From assembly GCF_003634825.1 (NCBI RefSeq), contig NZ_RBXD01000001.1, forward strand, positions 2,859,942-2,923,941: a stretch of 64,000 bases of DNA, given 5' to 3'. Below, piece by piece: positions 56,401-64,000 of the stretch. Each line of letters opens with the position of its first letter. Positions within the stretch are counted from its first letter, which is position 1. This DNA comes from Flavobacterium sp. 123 (GTDB taxonomy: Bacteria; Bacteroidota; Bacteroidia; Flavobacteriales; Flavobacteriaceae). The position numbers were made by a program, and so were the translations under genes. The notes below the pieces were generated by a model. The model worked only from the letters and a program-made list of their open reading frames with translations. It made no database searches and was not told the origin of the DNA.

Positions 56401-59400
56401 TCCTGTAATTCCAACTTTAGCAAATGTAACTGGACAATGTTCAGCTACTGCTACTGTACCAACTACAACGGATGTATGTGCAGGTACAATAACAGGTACA
56501 ACTTCGGATCCTTTGACCTATTCAACTCAAGGTTCACACACAATCACTTGGACTTTCAATGACGGTAATGGTCAATCCGTAACCGCTACTCAAAATGTGA
56601 TTATTGATGATACAGTAGCTCCTGTAATTCCAACTTTAGCAAATGTAACTGGACAATGTTCAGCTACTGCTACTGTACCAACTACAACGGATGTATGTGC
56701 AGGTACAATAACAGGTACAACTTCGGATCCTTTGACCTATTCAACTCAAGGTTCACACACAATCACTTGGACTTTCAATGACGGTAATGGTCAATCCGTA
56801 ACCGCTACCCAAAATGTGATTATTGATGATACAGTAGCTCCTGTAATTCCAACTTTAGCAAATGTAACTGGACAATGTTCAGCTACTGCTACTGTACCAA
56901 CTACAACGGATGTATGTGCAGGTACAATAACAGGTACAACTTCGGATCCTTTGACCTATTCAACTCAAGGTTCACACACAATCACTTGGACTTTCAATGA
57001 CGGTAATGGTCAATCCGTAACCGCTACTCAAAATGTGATTATTGATGATACAGTAGCTCCTGTAATTACACAAGCTGGAGAAAACACAACTATCTATTGT
57101 CCAAATTTACCTGTATTCACTCCACCAACTGCAACTGATAATTGTAGTATAGCTACTATCAATATAGTTTCAGATGTAATAACTCCTGGAAGTTGTTCAA
57201 GTACTTATAGTAGAACTATTACTTGGGATGCAACCGATGGGAGTAATAACCATAGTGAGACAGTTAGTCAAACTATAAATGTTCAAGATATAACTGCTCC
57301 TACATTTACTGTTCCGGCTGATATAACAATCAATACTGGTGAAAATTGTTCTACTAATTTAGATCCAACTGCTATTGGTACTGTAACTAATATCTCTGAT
57401 GCCTGTGATTCAAGCCCTGAAGTGACTTATACAGATTCTAATTGTTTTGGAGATGACAATGAAGCCAATATCAATGCCGGAAACGGAAACTATTTCTACT
57501 TTGATGTAACTGGATATAATAACCTGACTGCAAAAGATATTGAAAAAGTAGCTCTTGCATTTAAAACCAATCAAGGAAAAGGAAGAGCTGAATTTACTTT
57601 AGTTAGTCCTAGTGGACAAGCTGTAGTATTAGTTGGTCCTTACTGTACAGATGGTGCTTGTGAAGATGATAATTCAAGTAATCAAGAATTATATGTACCT
57701 GTATTCTATCCTAATAGTTCAGGATATGCACAATGGAACAATAACAATGTTATCGCTCAAGATATTCCTCAAAACTTTACGCCAAATGGTGCCTTGTCTT
57801 CTCCAAACACGATTACTGGAGTTACAAGTTATGTTTCAAGTTTTGACAACTTAACAGGTCCAATGAACGGAACTTGGTTTGTATTCTCAAAAAAACAAGC
57901 TAATGTTAATGGAAGCATTAACTTTAACAGTGTTTGTTTAACTCCTATAGGTACTTGTCCAAGTAACAAAGTTATTTCAAGAACTTGGACTGTAACTGAT
58001 GAATGTGGAAATGCAACTTCAGCGAAACAAACTATAACTATTCAAGACGTAACAGCTCCTGTGATTTCAGCATTGCCAGTTACTACAACTATCTCTTGTC
58101 CAGCAGTGCCTGAGTTTACTCAAGCTATTGCAACAGATAATTGTAGTTCAAATGTTAATTTGACTTCTGCGGATGTAACTACAAACGGTGATTGTGCTGG
58201 GTCGTATTCTGTAACTAGAACTTGGACTGCAACTGATGCTTGTGGAAATACTTCTACTGCTTCACAAACGATAAACGTTCAAGACATAACTGCTCCAGTT
58301 ATTGCTGCTCTACCAGAAGCATCAACTATCAACTGTCCTGCTACACCTATATTTGCTTTAGCAACTGCTACTGATGGTTGTAATTCAACTTTCAGCTTGA
58401 CTTCTGCGGATGTAACTACAAACGGTGATTGTGCTGGTTCGTATTCTGTAACTAGAACTTGGACTGCAACTGATGCTTGTGGAAATACTTCTACTGCTTC
58501 ACAAACTATAAACGTTCAAGACATAACTGCTCCAGTGATAGCTGCTCTACCAGAAGTGTCAACTATCAACTGCCCTGCTACACCTGAATTTGCTGTAGCA
58601 ACTGCTACTGATGGTTGTAATTCAACTTTCAGCTTGACTTCTGCTGATGTAACTACAAACGGTGATTGTGCTGGTTCGTATTCTGTAACTAGAACTTGGA
58701 CTGCAACCGATGCTTGTGGAAACACTGCTACTGCTTCGCAAACGATAAACGTTCAAGACATAACTGCTCCAGTGATTGCTGCTCTACCAGAAGCGTCAAC
58801 TATCAACTGCCCTGCTACACCTGAATTTGCTGTAGCAACTGCTACTGATGATTGTGGTTCTACTTTCAGCTTGACTTCTGCTGATGTAACAACAAACGGT
58901 GATTGTGCTGGTTCGTATTCTGTAACTAGAACTTGGACTGCAACCGATGCTTGTGGAAATACTGCTACTGCTTCGCAAACGATAAACGTTCAAGACATAA
59001 CTGCTCCAGTGATTGCTGCTCTACCAGAAGCATCAACTATCAACTGCCCTGCTACACCTGAATTTGCTGTAGCAACTGCTACTGATGGTTGTAATTCAAC
59101 TTTCAGCTTGACTTCTGCTGATGTAACTACAAACGGTGATTGTGCTGGTTCATATTCTGTAACTAGAACTTGGACTGCAACCGATGCTTGTGGAAACACT
59201 TCTACTGCTTCACAAACGATAAACGTTCAAGACATAACGGCTCCAGTGATTGCTGCTCTACCAGAAGCGTCAACTATCAACTGCCCTGCTACACCTGAAT
59301 TTGCTGTAGCAACTGCTACTGATGGTTGTAATTCAACTTTCAGCTTGACTTCTGCTGATGTAACTACAAACGGTGATTGTGCTGGTTCGTATTCTGTAAC

Positions 59401-61735
59401 TAGAACTTGGACTGCAACCGATGCTTGTGGAAATACTTCTACTGCTTCACAAACGATAAACGTTCAAGACATAACCGCTCCAGTGATTGCTGCTCTACCA
59501 GAAGCATCAACTATCAACTGCCCTGCTACACCTGAATTTGCTGTAGCAACTGCTACTGATGGTTGTAATTCAACTTTCAGCTTGACTTCTGCTGATGTAA
59601 CTACAAACGGTGATTGTGCTGGTTCATATTCTGTAACTAGAACTTGGACTGCAACCGATGCTTGTGGAAATACTTCTACTGCTTCACAAACGATAAACGT
59701 TCAAGACATAACGGCTCCAGTGATTGCTGCTCTACCAGAAGCGTCAACTATCAACTGCCCTGCTACACCTGAATTTGCTGTAGCAACTGCTACTGATGGT
59801 TGTAATTCAACTTTCAGCTTGACTTCTGCTGATGTAACTACAAACGGTGCTTGTGCTGGTTCATATTCTGTAACTAGAACTTGGACTGCAACCGATGCTT
59901 GTGGAAACACTTCTACTGCTTCGCAAACGATAAATGTTCAAGACATAACTGCTCCAGTGATTGCTGCTCTACCAGAAGCGTCAACTATCAACTGCCCTGC
60001 TACACCTGAATTTGATGTAGCAACTGCTACTGATGATTGTGGTTCAACTTTCAGCTTGACTTCTGCTGATGTAACAACAAACGGTGATTGTGCTGGTTCG
60101 TATTCTGTAACTAGAACTTGGACTGCAACAGATGCTTGTGGAAACACTGCTACTGCTTCGCAAACGATAAACGTTCAAGACATAACTGCTCCAGTGATTG
60201 CTGCTCTACCAGAAGCGTCAACTATCAACTGCCCTGCTACACCTGAATTTGCTGTAGCAACTGCTACTGATGATTGTGGTTCTACTTTCAGCTTGACTTC
60301 TGCTGATGTAACAACAAACGGTGATTGTGCTGGTTCGTATTCTGTAACTAGAACTTGGACTGCAACCGATGCTTGTGGAAACACTGCTACTGCTTCACAA
60401 ACTATAAACGTTCAAGATATAACTGGACCAACTTTTGTGGAAACAATACCAGAAAACATAACTGTAGAATGCTCTGAAGTTCCTACAGCAGATACATTAA
60501 CAGCTACAGATAATTGTAGTTCCGCTACTGTAACTTTTGAAGAAACAACCGCTTCGAATGAAGGTGCTTGTGCTGGATCTTACACTTTGACTAGAACTTG
60601 GACTGCAACTGATGCTTGTGGAAACACTACTACAGCATCACAAACGATAACTGTTCAAGATACTGTTGCTCCTACTTTTGTAGAAACAGCACCAGAAAAC
60701 ATAACTGCTGAATGTTCTGCTATACCAGAAGCTGCAACGCTTACGGCTACTGACAATTGTGGAGATGCTACTGTAACTTTTGAAGAAACAACCGCTTCTA
60801 ATGAAGGTGCTTGTGCTGGATCATATACTTTAACTAGAACTTGGACTGCAACTGATGCTTGTGGAAACACTACTACAGCATCACAAACGATAACTGTTCA
60901 AGATACTGTTGCTCCTACAACTACAACGGCTTTTGAAACAACTGTAATTGCAAACTGTGATGCGGTTCCTCCTGTACCAGAATTAGTATTTGTAGATAAT
61001 TGTTCTAGTGTTGCTCCTGCAGTATATACAGAAACTATTACTAACAGTACCCCTAGTTCTTACTCTATTGTAAGAGAATGGTCTGTATCTGATGCTTGTG
61101 GAAACACTTCCCTATTTAGTCAAACTGTAAATGTCACTATTGCGAATAGTTTAACAACTATTCCAAGTGAAGCTTGTAACGGAGATTCATCAACTATAGA
61201 TTTAATGAACTTACTACCTCAAGGTACTCCTACTAATGGAACTTGGATTGACACTAATACAACTAATGCCTTACAAGGAAGTATCTTTTCTCCTTCAGGA
61301 TTACCTTTAGGTTCGGTATCATTTGAATATAAAATAAATGATGAAACTTGTCCTAGAAGCATTGTATTAAATATTGCCATAAATGATGATTGTGTGGTAT
61401 TAGCTTGTGGAACTGTACTTGTTCACAACGCTTTCTCTCCAAATGGGGATGCATTAAATCAAAAATTTGTAATCGATAATATTGATGATACAGTATGTTA
61501 TCCAGAGAATACAGTTGAGATTTATAACCGTTGGGGTGTTTTGGTTTTTGAAACTAAAAACTACAACAACAACTCCAATTATTTCGATGGTACTTCTAAA
61601 GGAAGAACAACAATTAGTGCCTCTTCAGGATTACCTACAGGAACTTATTTCTATATCTTGAATTACACTTCTGTAGACAATAATAATAATATTGTTACTA
61701 ACAAAAAAGACGGGTATTTATACCTTAGTAAATAG
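53462..61735 (+). CDS. Giant T9SS type B adhesin with two tandem-repeat arrays
   Basis: A 2757-residue secreted protein, probably a cell-surface adhesin. Signal peptide with core IISLLVFLLSAVSSFS ends near residue 35. The N-terminal region (about 40-390) is beta-rich. Residues 393-1195 are eleven 73-residue HYR/Ig-like repeats (VIPTLANVTGQCSATATVP), nearly identical. About 1320-1490 resembles a P/Homo-B-type domain (GNYFYFDVTGYNNLTAKDIE). Residues 1529-2318 are ten 79-residue repeats (CNSTFSLTSADVTTNGD; RTWTATDACGNT) and 2319-2480 two related 81-residue repeats. The C-terminal T9SS type B sorting domain (about 2646-2757) has HNAFSPNGDALNQKFVI, EIYNRWGVLVFETKNY and GTYFYILNYTS. SprF-like and PD40 genes follow. 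Confidence 0.96.
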   Translation: MKNSLPKRRSAKNIGVTKIISLLVFLLSAVSSFSQTCSISQTNPCPSSPVSACTTGTGLYSTDPALNLPLAPGYFLSCNGGGTSGYQYENSFDIPESQSASDCWKYSRVQRIGNLGGVLNLFQSTGTTTSVTTPFFYMMPTDPVDIKLDVFRAGTSLFKINYYLEDKNGNKTLQGFFDVNGSHLTNTNKFYTATITAPSTTGFRIYFEFVPNPTIGNGDKNRVDWLGIDAPIYGTGCSGDANFSTTVTGLLPFFPIGSTPVTYTATYRNSAGDVLDSKICTYNVIVNKTTFAGVPTSATCTTNGSIQITAASANTSTNNIKYTINGGSPISLTGSLSTVTTTAINDGVTTTTTYSTVIGTISNLSAGSYTISVSDDITKCSDSKEIIVLETPDTVAPVIPTLANVTGQCSATATVPTTTDVCAGTITGTTSDPLTYSTQGSHTITWTFNDGNGQSVTATQNVIIDDTVAPVIPTLANVTGQCSATATVPTTTDVCAGTITGTTSDPLTYSTQGSHTITWTFNDGNGQSVTATQNVIIDDTVAPVIPTLANVTGQCSATATVPITTDVCAGTITGTTSDPLTYSTQGSHTITWTFNDGNGQSVTATQNVIIDDTVAPVIPTLANVTGQCSATATVPTTTDVCAGTITGTTSDPLTYSTQGSHTITWTFNDGNGQSVTATQNVIIDDTVAPVIPTLANVTGQCSATATVPITTDVCAGTITGTTSDPLTYSTQGSHTITWTFNDGNGQSVTATQNVIIDDTVAPVIPTLANVTGQCSATATVPITTDVCAGTITGTTSDPLTYSTQGSHTITWTFNDGNGQSVTATQNVIIDDTVAPVIPTLANVTGQCSATATVPTTTDVCAGTITGTTSDPLTYSTQGSHTITWTFNDGNGQSVTATQNVIIDDTVAPVIPTLANVTGQCSATATVPTTTDVCAGTITGTTSDPLTYSTQGSHTITWTFNDGNGQSVTATQNVIIDDTVAPVIPTLANVTGQCSATATVPTTTDVCAGTITGTTSDPLTYSTQGSHTITWTFNDGNGQSVTATQNVIIDDTVAPVIPTLANVTGQCSATATVPTTTDVCAGTITGTTSDPLTYSTQGSHTITWTFNDGNGQSVTATQNVIIDDTVAPVIPTLANVTGQCSATATVPTTTDVCAGTITGTTSDPLTYSTQGSHTITWTFNDGNGQSVTATQNVIIDDTVAPVITQAGENTTIYCPNLPVFTPPTATDNCSIATINIVSDVITPGSCSSTYSRTITWDATDGSNNHSETVSQTINVQDITAPTFTVPADITINTGENCSTNLDPTAIGTVTNISDACDSSPEVTYTDSNCFGDDNEANINAGNGNYFYFDVTGYNNLTAKDIEKVALAFKTNQGKGRAEFTLVSPSGQAVVLVGPYCTDGACEDDNSSNQELYVPVFYPNSSGYAQWNNNNVIAQDIPQNFTPNGALSSPNTITGVTSYVSSFDNLTGPMNGTWFVFSKKQANVNGSINFNSVCLTPIGTCPSNKVISRTWTVTDECGNATSAKQTITIQDVTAPVISALPVTTTISCPAVPEFTQAIATDNCSSNVNLTSADVTTNGDCAGSYSVTRTWTATDACGNTSTASQTINVQDITAPVIAALPEASTINCPATPIFALATATDGCNSTFSLTSADVTTNGDCAGSYSVTRTWTATDACGNTSTASQTINVQDITAPVIAALPEVSTINCPATPEFAVATATDGCNSTFSLTSADVTTNGDCAGSYSVTRTWTATDACGNTATASQTINVQDITAPVIAALPEASTINCPATPEFAVATATDDCGSTFSLTSADVTTNGDCAGSYSVTRTWTATDACGNTATASQTINVQDITAPVIAALPEASTINCPATPEFAVATATDGCNSTFSLTSADVTTNGDCAGSYSVTRTWTATDACGNTSTASQTINVQDITAPVIAALPEASTINCPATPEFAVATATDGCNSTFSLTSADVTTNGDCAGSYSVTRTWTATDACGNTSTASQTINVQDITAPVIAALPEASTINCPATPEFAVATATDGCNSTFSLTSADVTTNGDCAGSYSVTRTWTATDACGNTSTASQTINVQDITAPVIAALPEASTINCPATPEFAVATATDGCNSTFSLTSADVTTNGACAGSYSVTRTWTATDACGNTSTASQTINVQDITAPVIAALPEASTINCPATPEFDVATATDDCGSTFSLTSADVTTNGDCAGSYSVTRTWTATDACGNTATASQTINVQDITAPVIAALPEASTINCPATPEFAVATATDDCGSTFSLTSADVTTNGDCAGSYSVTRTWTATDACGNTATASQTINVQDITGPTFVETIPENITVECSEVPTADTLTATDNCSSATVTFEETTASNEGACAGSYTLTRTWTATDACGNTTTASQTITVQDTVAPTFVETAPENITAECSAIPEAATLTATDNCGDATVTFEETTASNEGACAGSYTLTRTWTATDACGNTTTASQTITVQDTVAPTTTTAFETTVIANCDAVPPVPELVFVDNCSSVAPAVYTETITNSTPSSYSIVREWSVSDACGNTSLFSQTVNVTIANSLTTIPSEACNGDSSTIDLMNLLPQGTPTNGTWIDTNTTNALQGSIFSPSGLPLGSVSFEYKINDETCPRSIVLNIAINDDCVVLACGTVLVHNAFSPNGDALNQKFVIDNIDDTVCYPENTVEIYNRWGVLVFETKNYNNNSNYFDGTSKGRTTISASSGLPTGTYFYILNYTSVDNNNNIVTNKKDGYLYLSK
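54638..57046 (+). repeat. Eleven 219-bp tandem repeats, nearly identical
   Basis: Unit starts recur every 219 bases from 54638 to 56828. The copies differ at very few positions: ACT/ATT (Thr/Ile in VP[T/I]TTD) at copies 3, 5 and 6, and a silent ACC/ACT near the end at copies 1, 8 and 10. This indicates recent expansion or ongoing homogenisation. Confidence 0.95.
58046..60415 (+). repeat. Ten 237-bp tandem repeats
   Basis: Unit starts recur exactly every 237 bases (58046, 58283, ... 60179). The first copy is clearly diverged, the next nine are close, with a GCNST or DCGST variant in the middle of each unit. Confidence 0.92.
60416..60901 (+). repeat. Two 243-bp repeats related to the 237-bp units
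   Basis: Copies at 60416 and 60659, each encoding 81 residues ending RTWTATDACGNTTTASQTIT; the shared TWTATDACGNT core links them to the 237-bp array. Confidence 0.85.
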
Positions 61736-61744
61736 TTTAATCAG

Positions 61745-61771
61745 CCTGAGGGCAATCAATTTGTCCTCAGG
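61745..61771 (+). terminator. Hairpin between giant adhesin and SprF-like gene
   Basis: CCTGAGG (61745-61751) pairs with CCTCAGG (61765-61771), with an inner CAA/TTG pair, 10 bases after the adhesin stop. No strong T-tract follows, so it may be a partial terminator or an mRNA-stabilising hairpin lowering downstream expression. Confidence 0.5.
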
Positions 61772-61887
61772 TTATTATATAATAAAAAGCCCTATTTTAA
61801 ACATAAATAATTAATATTTGATTAAACTGAATTTCATAACTATTTAAAAGGGAGTTCAGGAGCTAATTAAAACAATAAATATCTACT

Positions 61888-62796
61888 ATGAAAACAAAAA
61901 TATTTTCTATCGTTTTGATGTTTACAGCCTTTGTAAGTTTTGCGCAACAAGATGCTCAATTTACGCAATACATGTATAACACAATTAATGTAAACCCTGC
62001 TTATGCTGGGTCGAGAGGAGCTTTAAGCATATTTGCACTACATCGTACGCAATGGGTAGGTCTTGATGGAGCACCTGTTACCAATACCGTATCGGTGAAT
62101 ACTCCTCTGAATGGAAAAAATCTTGGATTAGGAGTCTCTTTGATTAATGACAAAATTGGACCTACTCACGAGAACACTATTTCTGCTGATTTGTCCTATA
62201 CTTTACAAGTTTCAGAAACTAATAAACTTTCTTTTGGTATTAAAGCAACGGCTAATTTATTTGATTTAGATGAAACTAGATTAACGCCTTCACAAGCTGG
62301 TGATCCTAGTTTAAGAAACTACAACTCTTTTTCTCCTAATATTGGAGCTGGTATCTATTGGCATTCTGATAATGCTTATGTAGGTTTCTCTGTCCCTAAC
62401 TTCATTGAAACAAATCGGTATGATGCTAACGAAGTGCGTATTTTTAAAGAAAAGATTAACTACTATTTAATTGCTGGATATATCTTTAATTTAAACAACA
62501 CCATCAAGTTCAAACCTGCCGTGATGACAAAAATGGTTGAAGGTGCTCCACTTCAAGTGGATATGTCTGGAAACTTTATGTTCAATGACAAATTTGTTCT
62601 TGGTGTAGCTTACAGATGGAGCGCTGCTATGAGTGTGATGGCTGGATTCCAAGTTTCTGACGGTATGTATATTGGATATGGGTATGATTTAGAAACTACC
62701 AATCTAGAAAATTACAACTCTGGTTCGCATGAAGTTTTCTTACGTTACGAACTATTCAAAAATATCGGTAAAATTACAACTCCTAGATTCTTCTAA
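61888..62796 (+). CDS. PorP/SprF-family T9SS outer-membrane protein
   Basis: A 302-residue outer-membrane protein with signal peptide (FSIVLMFTAFVSFAQ) and the hallmark opening QDAQFTQYMYNTINVNPAYA, followed by beta strands such as LGLGVSLINDKIGPTHENTI and a C-terminal LFKNIGKITTPRFF. It resembles SprF, which is needed for surface display of SprB, and follows the giant adhesin by 152 bases and a hairpin, so it is probably that adhesin's partner. It is closer to the classical PorP/SprF pattern than the paralogue at 22309. Confidence 0.95.
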   Translation: MKTKIFSIVLMFTAFVSFAQQDAQFTQYMYNTINVNPAYAGSRGALSIFALHRTQWVGLDGAPVTNTVSVNTPLNGKNLGLGVSLINDKIGPTHENTISADLSYTLQVSETNKLSFGIKATANLFDLDETRLTPSQAGDPSLRNYNSFSPNIGAGIYWHSDNAYVGFSVPNFIETNRYDANEVRIFKEKINYYLIAGYIFNLNNTIKFKPAVMTKMVEGAPLQVDMSGNFMFNDKFVLGVAYRWSAAMSVMAGFQVSDGMYIGYGYDLETTNLENYNSGSHEVFLRYELFKNIGKITTPRFF

Positions 62797-62807
62797 AATT
62801 AAGCATT

Positions 62808-64000
62808 ATGAAAAATTATATACTCCTTATAACTATACTTTGCAGTTTTTCCTTCAATGGACATGCCCAAAAGGCAAAATTAGCTGCAGCTGATAAGAAA
62901 TATGACAACTATGCTTATATAGATGCCATAAAAACATATGAAAGAGTGGCCCAAAAAGGCTACAAATCTGTTGATATGTTCCAAAAACTGGGAAATGCGT
63001 ACTATTTTAACTCTGATTATCAAAATGCAGCTAAATGGTATGCCGAATTATTTGCAATGAATACGGAATTAGCTCCAGAGTATTATTACAGATATTCACA
63101 CTCCTTAAAATCTATAGGTGATTTCAAAAAATCGGATGAAATGCTTGCACTTTTTAACCAAAAATCGGGGAATGATAGCCGGGGAAAGTTGATTAAATCA
63201 GATTATTTAGCAGAAATAAAAGCAAATTCTGGCAGATACGATGTAGAAGATGCAGGAATTAATTCTAAATATTCTGATTACGGAAGCGCAATATACTTAG
63301 ACAAAGTGGTTTTTACTTCTTCTAGAGATACTGGAAGTCTTGCCCAAAGAAAACACAAATGGACCAATCAGTATTTTACTAATTTATACAGTGCTGATTT
63401 AGGTGATGGAATGACTCCTGGAGCTGTTAAAAAATTTGATAAAGCTATAAATACTAAATTCCACGAATCCACTCCTGCTTTCACAAAAGATGGAAAAACA
63501 ATGTTCTTCACAAGAAACAATTATATTGATGGTGAAAAAGGAAAAAGTGAAAGTAAAGTCACTCTGGTAAAAATATACCAAGCTAGCTTAGAAAATGGAA
63601 AATGGGATAATGTTAAAGAAGTTCCTTTCAACAGTAACAACTATAGCACGGCTCACCCTGCTCTTAGTTCAGATGAAAAAACACTTTACTTTGCCTCTGA
63701 TATGCCTGGTACATTCGGACAATCTGATTTATATAAAGTAAAAATAAATGAAGATGGAAGTTTTGGTTCTCCTGAAAATTTAGGAAACACCATCAATACT
63801 GAAGGAAGAGAAACATTCCCGAGTATAACCGATGAAAACGAAATCTATTTTGCATCAGATGGTCATCCTGGTTTAGGTGGTTTAGATATTTTTGTCTCTA
63901 AAATTAATTCTGACGGAACTTTTGGTAAAGTTCAGAATATTGGTGAAAAAGCCAATTCTAATAAAGATGATTTTGCGTATTTAATTGATACCAAAACACG
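62808..64000 (+). CDS. TPR/PD40-repeat envelope protein, N-terminal part (cut by window edge)
   Basis: Open from ATG 62808 to the edge (397 codons). It begins with a signal peptide MKNYILLITILCSFSFNGHA, followed by TPR-like helices (KKYDNYAYIDAIKTYERVAQ; LGNAYYFNSDYQNAAKWYAE) at about 27-130, and from about 150 WD40-like PD40 blades (ESTPAFTKDGKTMFFTRN; HPALSSDEKTLYFASDMPG; TFPSITDENEIYFASDGHPG). In Flavobacteria such proteins usually end in an OmpA peptidoglycan-binding domain and follow PorP/SprF genes in T9SS adhesin clusters; the C-terminus is not in the window. It starts 11 bases after the SprF-like gene. Confidence 0.9.
   Translation, partial: MKNYILLITILCSFSFNGHAQKAKLAAADKKYDNYAYIDAIKTYERVAQKGYKSVDMFQKLGNAYYFNSDYQNAAKWYAELFAMNTELAPEYYYRYSHSLKSIGDFKKSDEMLALFNQKSGNDSRGKLIKSDYLAEIKANSGRYDVEDAGINSKYSDYGSAIYLDKVVFTSSRDTGSLAQRKHKWTNQYFTNLYSADLGDGMTPGAVKKFDKAINTKFHESTPAFTKDGKTMFFTRNNYIDGEKGKSESKVTLVKIYQASLENGKWDNVKEVPFNSNNYSTAHPALSSDEKTLYFASDMPGTFGQSDLYKVKINEDGSFGSPENLGNTINTEGRETFPSITDENEIYFASDGHPGLGGLDIFVSKINSDGTFGKVQNIGEKANSNKDDFAYLIDTKT

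Noticed and set aside
54638-57046. Regular repeats that might be a CRISPR array
   Set aside because: They are long, head-to-tail 219-bp repeats without spacers, continuously in frame in the adhesin and translating to Ig-like domains; no cas genes are present.
58516-60870. Several minus-strand ORFs of about 69-71 residues
   Set aside because: They recur with the 237/243-bp repeat period as antisense shadows of the repeat units and have no promoter or start context.

Overview
The window is AT-rich chromosomal DNA from a Bacteroidota bacterium, most likely Flavobacterium or a close relative (inference, no database search). Evidence: two large surface proteins with gliding-motility/type IX secretion (T9SS) type B C-terminal domains, each followed by a PorP/SprF-type gene; a fused alpha/beta E1 2-oxoacid dehydrogenase; a bacterial deoxyhypusine-synthase-like protein; and many copies of the Bacteroidota promoter -7 element TAnnTTTG, several with a TTG/TTTG about 18-21 bases upstream. 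I see no phage, plasmid, insertion-sequence, CRISPR or rRNA features.

Layout. 1-10119 (minus strand): the 5' part of acs (cut by the window edge), then branched-chain amino acid genes transcribed leuA-leuB, followed by an ilv leader peptide and attenuator-like terminator, then ilvD-ilvB-ilvN-ilvC. leuC, leuD and ilvA are not here. 10268-18653: a helical-repeat hypothetical, the E1 fusion, a 2OG-Fe(II)/IPNS-type oxygenase, a SUI1/YciH protein behind two overlapping hairpins, a nucleoside phosphorylase, a reductase-like SDR and a membrane transglutaminase-like protein. 18851-23190: first adhesin plus SprF-like cassette. 23347-23421: tRNA-Val. 23608-33656: ABC exporter, proline dehydrogenase, aroB, a polyamine pair (arginine decarboxylase and DHS-like), an acidic-tail protein, RecQ and a deoxyinosine/uracil-DNA glycosylase. 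33658-38570 (minus): DinB-like protein, PEP carboxylase, Lrp/AsnC regulator, M14 carboxypeptidase. 38571-38882 holds a cluster of six dyads TTTAC-N4-GTAAA in front of a Cro/CI-type regulator. 39360-46522: acyltransferase, spermidine-synthase-like protein, K+ channel, kdsB, DODA-type dioxygenase, VOC protein, RecD-like helicase, DUF3822 protein and rsmD. 46617-46936: RNase P RNA (minus). 47544-49273: dnaX interrupted by a frameshift at an A10 run, probably a programmed gamma/tau switch. 49350-52900: polyphosphate operon sixA-ppk1-ppx. 53462-64000: a 2757-residue T9SS adhesin with eleven nearly identical 219-bp repeats and ten 237-bp repeats, then a PorP/SprF gene and the start of a TPR/PD40 (OmpA-type) lipoprotein-like gene.

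The most notable items are the ilv leader/attenuator, the dnaX A10 frameshift, the dyad array at the XRE-type regulator, the homogenised repeat array in the giant adhesin, and the mutually exclusive hairpins upstream of the SUI1 gene. Functions are assigned from recognisable motifs and family knowledge only; regulatory claims are inferences from sequence pattern.
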